Below are positions 14,004-19,865 of a stretch of DNA of 19,865 nucleotides, piece after piece. The DNA comes from Geobacter sp. GTDB lineage: Bacteria > Desulfobacterota > Desulfuromonadia > Geobacterales > Geobacteraceae. The translations under genes were made by a program, and so were the position numbers. Numbering within the stretch: the stretch's first letter is position 1; each line of letters opens with the position of its first letter. The DNA lies in NCBI GenBank assembly GCA_003857395.1, contig RPRC01000136.1, positions 1 through 19,865 on the forward strand, read 5' to 3'. Below the pieces are notes generated by a model. That model ran no database searches and was not told the DNA's origin. It saw only the letters and a program-made list of their open reading frames with translations.

Positions 14004-15626
14004 ATGACGCATACTGTTGTGCCGAGCACCGGCTTAATTTTTTTCATAGATGGAGGAAAACTGCTGGCCGTACTTGAAGCGGCCGCTGCCATGGACCCCA
14101 TTGACAAGGATCAGGTCAATCAGTTACTTGCCTGTCAGGGGTTTTCAGACCTGTTCATCTTTGCTGAAGTATGTGAAGAATTGGTAACTCACTGTAATTC
14201 CGGGGCGGCATTCACCTGTATCCTTGGAGAGGTACGCGATGGTGCTTTTTCCATGGACATCGATCCCAACCTTATGAGTGTTCATCTCACTATAACTCCT
14301 GCCTATGGCGGCAAGCCTGTCACAGCCGGCCAGATTTACGCAGCATTACTGGAAAAGAATATTACCTTCGGAATCCAGGACGAGACGATACAAGCCGCCA
14401 TTGCCAAAGGGTACGCCAGAAACAAGTTGATTGCTTCAGGAGTCGCCCCGATACCTGGTGATGATGCCCAGTTTCTCAGCCTGCTCCGTGAAAGCAAAAA
14501 CAACCGCCTGATTTCCGACGACACAGAGATCGTTGATTATCGAAATTTCGGCAACATTTCCACTGTCAAACAGGGAGCCCCGCTGATGCGACGACTGCCA
14601 CCTACTGACGGCACGCCGGGCACAAACATTCTCGGCAGCCCGGTGCCGGCTCCCGGCGGGGATGATATCCAGTTTTCAACGTTAGTAAGCGGATCCGAAA
14701 TTCACCAGGACGATCCCGACCTTTTGGTAGCGGCGATATCCGGTCAACCATTCCTGATACTGAACGGCGTGACGGTGGAGCAGGTCATTACCATAAAGAA
14801 TGTAGATTTAACAACCGGCAATCTTGATATTGAGGGATCTCTTACCATAACCGGTGACGTTAAGCCCGGCATGCAGGTAAAGGCCACCGCTGATATTGTT
14901 ATTGGCGGAATGGTCGAAGCGGCACATGTTGAGGCAGGCGGAGACATTGAAGTAAAGGGTGCGGTTATCGGCCAGGGCGAGCCGAGGATTGGCGCAGAAG
15001 ACCATACGCTGGCAGCCATGGTACGGGCGGAAGGATCCTTCAGAGCGCTCTTTGTGGAAAACGCCATGATCACTGCCGGAGGCGACATCGCAATCCGCGA
15101 GTTTGTCATGAATAGCGAACTGAGCGCAGGCAACAGTATCGTGGTGGGGGAACCAGAATCGAGCAAAGGCCGTATCATCAGGTCAATCTGCCGTGCAGCA
15201 GCAAGGATCGAGGCGATCAGCATCGGCTCATGGTCCGGTGCCGGCACCGCTCTGGAAGTCGGGGTGGACCCGGCTGTTCTTGAAAAATTCATGGTGGCAA
15301 AACAAGCAAAGCACGACAAAGAAAGGAAGTGGGAAGAAGCACGCAAAGCCTTGGAGTACTTTCAGGAGACCCCCGACAGAACCACCACTGAGGCGATTAA
15401 AGAGAAGGAAAAGATCTTGCTCTGCCTGCAGACGGAAATCCAGGAATTAACGGGGCAATTACGACGGCTGAAAAAAAGATTCAGCCTGCTCGACAGTGCC
15501 GAAATAAAGGCAGTACGGCAGATATTCAGCGGAGTGAAGGTACGTATTGGAGAAAAGACACTGCTGCTGGAAAATGACATGGAAGGAGTGACTTTTACCC
15601 TGGGAGAGCACGGGATCATATTCTGA
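14004..15626 (+). CDS. FapA/DUF342 family protein
   Basis: A cytoplasmic protein of about 540 residues (590 if ATG 13854 is used). An N-terminal domain (TGLIFFIDGGKL onward, about 100 residues) precedes the DUF342 part, recognised by GEVRDGAFSMDIDPNLM, GGKPVTAGQIYAALL and a long beta-helix of repeated hydrophobic strands (NLDIEGSLTITGDVKPGMQV, ADIVIGGMVEAAHVEAGGDI and later copies). Near the end lies a charged coiled coil, then a last strand domain (SGVKVRIGEKTLLL). The family is named from FapA of Vibrio, involved in polar flagellum assembly; many deltaproteobacterial copies have no tested role. GAGGTG (13995-14000), four bases before ATG 14004, supports this start, and the frame stays open upstream into AT-rich non-coding DNA, so the longer start is doubtful. 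It diverges from the chemoreceptor gene, in keeping with a link to motility. Confidence 0.85.
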   Translation: MTHTVVPSTGLIFFIDGGKLLAVLEAAAAMDPIDKDQVNQLLACQGFSDLFIFAEVCEELVTHCNSGAAFTCILGEVRDGAFSMDIDPNLMSVHLTITPAYGGKPVTAGQIYAALLEKNITFGIQDETIQAAIAKGYARNKLIASGVAPIPGDDAQFLSLLRESKNNRLISDDTEIVDYRNFGNISTVKQGAPLMRRLPPTDGTPGTNILGSPVPAPGGDDIQFSTLVSGSEIHQDDPDLLVAAISGQPFLILNGVTVEQVITIKNVDLTTGNLDIEGSLTITGDVKPGMQVKATADIVIGGMVEAAHVEAGGDIEVKGAVIGQGEPRIGAEDHTLAAMVRAEGSFRALFVENAMITAGGDIAIREFVMNSELSAGNSIVVGEPESSKGRIIRSICRAAARIEAISIGSWSGAGTALEVGVDPAVLEKFMVAKQAKHDKERKWEEARKALEYFQETPDRTTTEAIKEKEKILLCLQTEIQELTGQLRRLKKRFSLLDSAEIKAVRQIFSGVKVRIGEKTLLLENDMEGVTFTLGEHGIIF

Positions 15627-15961
15627 CCCCCGGAAGCCTTCTTACAGGCACAGTTTCAGAGTGCGGGAATCTTCCAAGGGAGACAGGTTCATCCCCCCAC
15701 TTTTGACATGTCGAACGCTTCGCAAGCCTTATCTGAACCAGAAAAATGGCTCTTTCCCGGCTTTCTGAAGACAATTCCACGTAAAGCCTCTTCAAGGGCA
15801 ATTCGGTTGCCACTCCTCAGGGTAATTTCGGTCTACCGAAATTATGGACTTGTGACAACTTTTGAATCAAGGGACAGACGCTCTCCTGGAGAGCAGATAC
15901 AAGCCGCATTAGCTATGAATAGCCGTTCAGGAAGATTACTGCGCTTTGGCTTACCATAAAG
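15627..15961. other. Non-coding stretch with an operator-like palindrome
   Basis: No convincing gene. The notable element is an inverted repeat with arms TAATTTCGGT (15823-15832) and ACCGAAATTA (15835-15844) around a CT centre, the size of a repressor operator. GCTCTCC/GGAGAGC (15880-15894) is a second short palindrome. On the - strand left of the operator a frame without start codon reads TEITLRSGNRIALEEALRGI and continues to a stop near 15690. It may be the relic of a small gene once controlled from the operator, but I cannot name its family. Confidence 0.4.
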
Positions 15962-15996
15962 AAAATGCCTCCCGCTTTGATGAGGGGGGGCATTTT
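15962..15996. terminator. Terminator between FapA-like and HDOD-GGDEF genes
   Basis: AAAATGCCTCC (15962-15972) pairs with the GG...GGCATTTT arm ending near 15995. T-runs lie on both strands. It lies between two converging genes, 335 bases past the FapA-like stop and about 115 bases past the HDOD-GGDEF stop, and can serve both. Confidence 0.75.
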
Positions 15997-16110
15997 GTGT
16001 ATGAAACTGTGTACATGATTTCGGACTTGGGGTAAAAGAGTCTGCTTTTCCTCAGCATACAAGGTTGCTGTCCAGCACCATCTCCCCGTCATCTTTGCCG
16101 CACGCGAGTC

Positions 16111-17643
16111 TTACGTACCGGCTATCCTCATGGCATGAACCCTGTTTCTGCCACTCTGCTTTGCAATATAGAGCCCCTTATCTGCCATGCTGAGGATTGC
16201 CTCTTTCCCCTGCATTCTGGCGCCATGACGGTAGTAGGTTACCCCCACACTCACCGTTGCCTTGATTTCCACACCATCCACAGTAATCTCAAGACACTCA
16301 ATGGCTCTGCGTAGCCGCTCGGCAACGATATTCGCCCCGTCCAAATTGGTCTCGGGCATTATGACGACAAATTCTTCGCCTCCGTAACGCGCCATTATGT
16401 CGGTATTCCGCAGACATTGCTCTCCCCCCCTGGCAATTGCAGCCAGCACACGGTCCCCGGCGGGATGCCCATACGTGTCATTTATTTTCTTGAAATGATC
16501 GATATCGAAGATAAAAAGTGAAAACTCACTCTGGTAGCGATTCGTTCTGTTTAATTCCTTCTCCAGCGACTCCTGAAAATAACGATGATTATAGAGCCCG
16601 GTCAATGCGTCTCGGAAAGCAATCTCTTGCAGATTTGCGTTAACGTCATGGAGTTCGCTAGCGAGCTTCTCGGCTTTTTCCTTCGCCTGCTTCAATTCGA
16701 TTACCAGCAATTCATACGAGCTGTTCAGGTTTGTCAGTTCTTCGTTAGCTTCCTGCAGAATCAAGGAAAACGGTCGCATGTCTCCGGGACAGATATCAAA
16801 CGATGAAAATACTTCAAGTGACTTGCAGGCAACATCATCAATAAGCCGGTCTACAGAATCGCCCTGAATTCCATACCAGGTATCGAATTTGTTTTTGAGC
16901 AGCCTGATCTTTTCAGCACTCTGTCTGCCATGGTAGATAGAAGACAGACAATCTGAGAGCTGAACGATTTCCGTCTCGATGCGAAATCGGTCAAAATCCT
17001 GACGGTCAAAATCCTGATCATTCCGGTGATGATGCTGAATGGGCAGATAAACTTCTTCAGGAAGCTGCCAGTTTTTAAGCAACTCTGCCCCCAGAGCCTG
17101 GTGATCGAAACCAAAACAATTCTGCTCAACCTCATGGAGGTGCAGCGAACTTGTCAACTTTTCATTCATCACCAAGCGGTACTCCTTCTGGCAACAGAGG
17201 TTAAAAACTACGATACCGATATCCTGAAGTAACGCCGTAACAAAGATATCCGGTTTGCGCATTCCCAAAAACTCGGCAACCAGATCAGCGGCAACAGCAG
17301 CCGTTATGGCACGTCGCCAATACAGGTCAACATCAAACCCTTTAGAACCGTCTACCTTCATATTGGTACAAATAACGAAGGAAAGAGCTATGTTTTTCAC
17401 CGCATGAGTTCCAAGAACGGTAAGTGCCATCTCAATATTTGCGATCTTGCGCACGCGATTATAATAGGGGGAGTTCGCCATTTTCAGGATTCTTGCAACC
17501 AGCGCGGGATCCGATTCAATGACACGAGCAAGGTCGTTGATTGAAAAATCATCATTGCGGACCATTTCAAGTATCCGTATAGCGATTGCCGGTGGCGAAG
17601 GAAGACGTAATTTCCCAGCAATGAGATCTTGCGGATTATTCAC
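16111..17643 (-). CDS. HDOD-GGDEF protein (probable diguanylate cyclase)
   Basis: A cytoplasmic protein of 510 residues. The N-terminal HDOD domain (residues about 10-220) contains LRLPSPPAIAIRILEMV, IESDPALVARILKMANSPYY and the LLQDIGIVVFN segment; it lacks the full HD metal site, as usual for HDOD. A coiled coil follows, about 305-340. The GGDEF domain (345-510) has DIDHFKKINDTYGH, an intact GGEEF and an RNTD inhibitory site five residues before it, so it should synthesise cyclic-di-GMP with product feedback. GTG 17643 is preferred: AAGGAG (- strand, 17652-17657) lies eight bases ahead. An ATG at 17685 would add 14 residues but has no ribosome site. HDOD-GGDEF proteins are frequent in this bacterial group; the HDOD signal is unknown. 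A sigma-28-like site lies upstream (17758-17784). A 15-bp tandem repeat in the gene duplicates five residues. Confidence 0.92.
   Translation of the reverse strand: MNNPQDLIAGKLRLPSPPAIAIRILEMVRNDDFSINDLARVIESDPALVARILKMANSPYYNRVRKIANIEMALTVLGTHAVKNIALSFVICTNMKVDGSKGFDVDLYWRRAITAAVAADLVAEFLGMRKPDIFVTALLQDIGIVVFNLCCQKEYRLVMNEKLTSSLHLHEVEQNCFGFDHQALGAELLKNWQLPEEVYLPIQHHHRNDQDFDRQDFDRFRIETEIVQLSDCLSSIYHGRQSAEKIRLLKNKFDTWYGIQGDSVDRLIDDVACKSLEVFSSFDICPGDMRPFSLILQEANEELTNLNSSYELLVIELKQAKEKAEKLASELHDVNANLQEIAFRDALTGLYNHRYFQESLEKELNRTNRYQSEFSLFIFDIDHFKKINDTYGHPAGDRVLAAIARGGEQCLRNTDIMARYGGEEFVVIMPETNLDGANIVAERLRRAIECLEITVDGVEIKATVSVGVTYYRHGARMQGKEAILSMADKGLYIAKQSGRNRVHAMRIAGT
16988..17017 (-). repeat. 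Exact 15-bp tandem repeat inside the HDOD-GGDEF gene
   Basis: CGGTCAAAATCCTGA occurs twice back to back (16988-17002 and 17003-17017, + strand). Being 15 bases, it keeps the frame and gives a doubled DFDRQ-type pentapeptide in the stretch DQDFDRQDFDRF, between the HDOD core and the coiled coil. Confidence 0.9.
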
Positions 17644-17757
17644 CCTGAAAACTCCTTGAGACGTGATTAGATCAAAAAAATCCATACGAATGTCGAAGGA
17701 TTTGAAACTCGCTATAACCTGACCTACCTAACCAGAGAAGCCTTTAATTACCACACA

Positions 17758-17784
17758 TTATCGTCAGAACCAAACAAAATTTCA
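17758..17784 (-). promoter_or_regulatory. Weak sigma-28-like site upstream of the HDOD-GGDEF gene
   Basis: On the - strand TGAA (17784-17781), 15 bases, then GACGATAA (17765-17758). This matches seven of eight bases of GCCGATAA and three of four of TAAA with the correct spacing. RNA would start about 105 bases before GTG 17643. Confidence 0.4.
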
Positions 17785-17977
17785 AGAAAACCCTACAGTT
17801 CACAACAACATTTTAGTGGGAATACAGCCAGCAGGCAACAAGCCACAACCACTGCGAGGGGACCAGTGCTTTCAATGCAGGACGGAATTGAATAGCTCGC
17901 ACGTTATTTAGAGATCCGGAAAACGAGAAACAATCATCCCTGTGTATGAATTGTTTGGTATTTGAGTGGGAAGAACG

Positions 17978-18256
17978 TTACTCCCCGTTTATTTCCTGCT
18001 TGAGGAGCGTGCTCGGCTTAAAGGTGAGGATCTTGCGGGCGGTAATGGTGAGAGGTTCGCCGGTCTGGGGATTTCGCCCTGTCCGGTCACGTTTTTGCTG
18101 GACTACAAATTTGCCGAAGCCGGAGAGTTTGACTTCTTCACCGGAGGCAAGAGATTCCTTGATGATGTCCAATACGGACTCCACAATTTCTTCGGCTTCT
18201 TTTCTCTGAAGATTGCTGTTGGCTCGAATATTTTCTATCAGGTCTTTTTTTGTCAT
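17978..18256 (-). CDS. IHF/HU-family DNA-bending protein, IhfA-like
   Basis: The 92-residue protein starts MTKKDLIENIRANSNLQRKE and contains VKLSGFGKFVVQQKRDRTGRNPQTGEPL, the conserved core with the GRNP arm that intercalates into DNA (Pro in RNPQTG). Length and the arm sequence fit integration host factor alpha better than HU, but the two are hard to separate by eye, so no symbol is given. Such proteins bend DNA in promoters, recombination and replication; IHF often assists sigma-54 promoters. ATG 18256 is chosen to match the family start. A GTG at 18274 would add six residues, and neither has a clear ribosome site. It lies about 100 bases behind the HU gene on the same strand, separated by a strong hairpin, so some read-through from HU is possible. 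Confidence 0.85.
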   Translation of the reverse strand: MTKKDLIENIRANSNLQRKEAEEIVESVLDIIKESLASGEEVKLSGFGKFVVQQKRDRTGRNPQTGEPLTITARKILTFKPSTLLKQEINGE

Positions 18257-18306
18257 AGCAAGGACTTTTACCACAAAAGGCAGGAAAAAGGCAAGTGGGA
18301 AACGAC

Positions 18307-18336
18307 GGAAGGCCCGTTGCGGACAACGGGCCTTCC
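18307..18336 (-). terminator. Long stem-loop between HU and IHF-like genes
   Basis: GGAAGGCCCGTTG (18307-18319) and CAACGGGCCTTCC (18324-18336) form a perfect 13-bp stem with a four-base loop. The T-run after it on the - strand is poor (GTCGTTTCCC), so it may attenuate rather than stop transcription leaving HU. Confidence 0.7.
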
Positions 18337-18354
18337 AGAGGATGTAGTAAAGCT

Positions 18355-18660
18355 TTATTTCTTTTTAGCAGCCGGCTTCTTTTTCTTTGCCTGCACCGCA
18401 TCCTGAAGAGATTTCCCGACCTTGAACTTCACAGCCTTCTTGGCGGGAATCTTGATTTCTGCTCCGGTCTGCGGATTACGGCCAATTCTGGCGGCCTTAT
18501 CGTTCACCGAAAAGGTTCCGAAACCGACAAAGGTTACTTTGTCGCCATCCTTGAGGGCCTCTACAATGCTTTCCAGAAATACTGAAGCAGCTTTTTCCGC
18601 CTGCGCTTTCGTTAGTTCCGCTCCCTCTGCGATTTTTCCGACAATTTCTGCCTTTGTCAT
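18355..18660 (-). CDS. HU DNA-binding protein with lysine-rich tail
   Basis: A 101-residue nucleoid protein. It starts MTKAEIVGKIAEGAELTKAQ, has the VTFVGFGTFSVNDKAARIGR core and the NPQTGAEIKIPAKKAVKFKVGKSL arm, with Pro in RNPQTG. The usual HU is about 90 residues; here a Lys/Ala-rich tail KKKKPAAKKK extends the C-terminus, which should strengthen non-specific DNA contact. GGGAGGAAAT just before ATG 18660 is a strong ribosome site. It probably acts as a homodimer or with the IHF-like neighbour. The 200 bases upstream, before the tRNA terminator, hold its promoter, but no clear hexamers are visible. Two HU-fold genes in a row suggest an old duplication, although they are quite different in sequence. 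Confidence 0.93.
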   Translation of the reverse strand: MTKAEIVGKIAEGAELTKAQAEKAASVFLESIVEALKDGDKVTFVGFGTFSVNDKAARIGRNPQTGAEIKIPAKKAVKFKVGKSLQDAVQAKKKKPAAKKK

Positions 18661-18754
18661 ATTTCCTCCCTTTTTGATTGTCCCCTGTATCGGGGTATTT
18701 TATTCAACAATCCTAGCACAATTTCAGTAGTTAGAAACACTGCGAACATGTGTA

Positions 18755-18780
18755 TAGCAGAAAATATCCTATTTTTGCTA
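18755..18780. repeat. AT-rich hairpin upstream of HU
   Basis: TAGCAGAAAATA (18755-18766) pairs with TATTTTTGCTA (18770-18780), with one bulged G and a three-base loop. A second AT-rich pair AAAAAC/GTTTTT follows at about 18782-18797. They may be part of the HU promoter control region; role unknown. Confidence 0.4.
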
Positions 18781-18826
18781 CAAAAACATTGTTTTTATGA
18801 AAATAAATCATATGTCAAAAGAAAAA

Positions 18827-18849
18827 GACTTAACCTGTCCGGCTAAGTC
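18827..18849 (-). terminator. Terminator of the tRNA gene
   Basis: GACTTAACC (18827-18835) and GGCTAAGTC (18841-18849) form a stem with one mismatch and a five-base loop. The - strand continues TTTTTCTTTT, a good U-run. It starts 12 bases past the tRNA 3' end. Confidence 0.75.
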
Positions 18850-18860
18850 CTTGTTTTTAT

Positions 18861-18935
18861 TGGAGCGGGAAACGAGATTCGAACTCGCGACCTTCACCTT
18901 GGGAAGGTGACACTCTACCACTGAGTTATTCCCGC
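18861..18935 (-). tRNA. tRNA-Gly (anticodon CCC), CCA encoded
   Basis: The - strand folds as a 75-base cloverleaf. Acceptor GCGGGAA/TTCCCGC, D arm ACTC/GAGT, anticodon stem TCACC/GGTGA with loop TTCCCAA, T stem GCGAG/CTCGT with loop TTCGAAT, then T and CCA. The anticodon CCC (window 18903-18901) reads GGG glycine codons. The 3' CCA is in the DNA (TGG at 18861-18863 on the + strand). Its own terminator follows. It lies only 18 bases from the CCA-adding enzyme gene on the same strand. Confidence 0.95.
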
Positions 18936-18953
18936 GTCGTGTGATTTTTTAGC

Positions 18954-19865
18954 CTATTGAACGGCTGTTGTCAACTGGTTTTTCAGAAGAAATTCCCGGG
19001 CTTCGCTGGCCACGGTCACCTGACCGGCACTTTCCGCCTCTCGAAGGGTCTCCAGTATCCTGCCAAGTTGCGGGCCGGGCCCGATACCGAGAAGCTCCAT
19101 CACCTGATCCCCAGTAAGCAACAGATTGGCAGCAGTGGCTTGGTAGTCGTTAAAATAGAAGGAAACCAACCGGACTGCCGCATCAGGCTCGACCAGACCT
19201 GCTGCAAGCGGCAGAATGACCAACTCCGGCCCACAGGGCTCTCTATCCCGGAAAAAGCGGAACAGAATGCGCTCTCCTTCTGAACTCTCCGGCAAGGCGG
19301 GATTAGCCGCAGCACAATCGCAGAGGACCATTAATTCGGCACGTGCTTTCGTGCCCATCCGAACTCGATCGGCACAGGCTTTGATCTGCTTCCGAGCATC
19401 CTTACCAGACAAAAATGCAGCCAGCTTCAGGAGAGAATGGAGCGGAATGCCCCCTTCCACAGAACGTGCCAAATGGACAGCCAATTGCTCCCGGTCGGCG
19501 GGGAACAGGCGCTCGCAATATTCCAGCACTCTTTCAGTTTCTGCAGCAAAGGCGAAGCGTCCCGAGAGGTTGGCCAAGTATTCTCCATTACGTAAGTCTC
19601 CGGGAATTATCAAAGGGAGGAGTCCCGAGCTCCAGAGCATCTCCAGTGAGGCTGCAACATTCGGGGCTGCGAGGATGAGAAACAGCTCGTCGCGGAGCCT
19701 CTCCCCTGCCACCCTTTCGAGGAGCTGCGGACGCATCAGCATCTTCCGCCAGGTCTCCGCTTCGATTGCAAAGCCGAGTGTCACGGCAAAGCGGACCGCT
19801 CGAAGGAGGCGAAGCGGGTCATCATCGAAGCACTCGGCGGCACAAGCCCTAACCACTCCTGCAGC
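18954..19865 (-). CDS. cca: CCA-adding enzyme / poly(A) polymerase family, C-terminal part, 5' end outside window
   Basis: About 300 residues of the C-terminal portion are visible, and the frame is open to the window edge. The visible start, AAGVVRACAAECFDDDPLRL, leads into LRAVRFAVTLGFAIE, the signature that follows the catalytic head of class II tRNA nucleotidyltransferases and binds ATP/CTP (DPLRLLRAVRF). The remaining helices fit the body and tail that hold tRNA. The catalytic GSxxR and DxD motifs lie outside the window, so CCA-adding cannot be separated from poly(A) polymerase here. The enzyme builds or repairs the 3' CCA of tRNAs. It is upstream of tRNA-Gly on the same strand with no terminator between them, so one transcript may carry both, although that tRNA already encodes its CCA. 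Confidence 0.85.
   Translation of the reverse strand, partial: AAGVVRACAAECFDDDPLRLLRAVRFAVTLGFAIEAETWRKMLMRPQLLERVAGERLRDELFLILAAPNVAASLEMLWSSGLLPLIIPGDLRNGEYLANLSGRFAFAAETERVLEYCERLFPADREQLAVHLARSVEGGIPLHSLLKLAAFLSGKDARKQIKACADRVRMGTKARAELMVLCDCAAANPALPESSEGERILFRFFRDREPCGPELVILPLAAGLVEPDAAVRLVSFYFNDYQATAANLLLTGDQVMELLGIGPGPQLGRILETLREAESAGQVTVASEAREFLLKNQLTTAVQ

Noticed and set aside
14744..15346. 200-codon frame on the - strand
   Set aside because: Antisense to the FapA-like gene; a shadow of its repeated strand pattern.
15708..15959. 83-codon frame on the + strand and a 65-codon frame at 15616-15813 on the - strand
   Set aside because: Neither has a clear ribosome site or recognisable sequence, and they overlap each other and the palindrome.
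1..19865. CRISPR arrays, insertion sequences with transposase, prophage genes, rRNA
   Set aside because: No regularly spaced repeats, no transposase or integrase motifs and no rRNA sequence were seen on either strand.

Overview
The window looks like chromosomal DNA of a free-living, motile, Gram-negative deltaproteobacterium, most likely of the Geobacter/Geotalea type (Desulfuromonadota). This is an inference. It rests on many one- and two-component signalling proteins (receiver, GAF, PAS, HDOD and GGDEF domains), a DUF342/FapA-type protein, outer-membrane-type lipoproteins, a DUF4019 protein, and separate HU and IHF-like genes. No database search was possible, so all family names come from motifs read by eye. 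Gene density is modest. Several stretches between genes hold palindromes, hairpins or gene remains instead of coding sequence.

Layout. Positions 2-922: an Lgt-like membrane protein whose start is cut by the window edge. Positions 923-2105: no gene, but a REP-like hairpin, short direct repeats, a strong terminator and a nested cluster of GTTTCC/GGAAAC palindromes. Positions 2106-5894 (+): mostly exported proteins of unknown function (a DUF4019 protein, two lipoproteins and a two-domain secreted protein) plus a cytoplasmic DsrE-like protein. This block ends at a perfect 36-bp palindrome. Positions 6228-10231 (+): a signalling cluster made of a receiver-GAF-GGDEF protein, a soluble PAS-PAS histidine kinase, and a translationally coupled protein with two receiver domains.

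Positions 10232-11600: a decaying segment. It holds a relic of a short-chain dehydrogenase (-), an intact small ACT-like gene resembling the TM1266/hydrogenase-regulator family (-), and an Ldh2-type malate/lactate dehydrogenase with a large in-frame internal deletion (+). Positions 11671-12314: a cold-shock gene with promoter and bidirectional terminator, converging on a YheU-family gene (-). Positions 12433-15626: a methyl-accepting chemotaxis protein (-) with a sigma-28-like promoter, divergent from a FapA/DUF342 protein (+). Positions 16111-17643: an HDOD-GGDEF protein (-), also preceded by a weaker sigma-28-like site. Positions 17978-19865 (-): an IHF/HU-like gene, HU, tRNA-Gly(CCC) with encoded CCA, and the 3' part of a CCA-adding enzyme.

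How they work together. The central theme is signal transduction around motility and cyclic-di-GMP. Two probable diguanylate cyclases, a kinase with a dual-receiver partner, a chemoreceptor with almost no external domain and a FapA-like protein lie within about 11.5 kb. The right end is housekeeping: nucleoid proteins and tRNA maturation.
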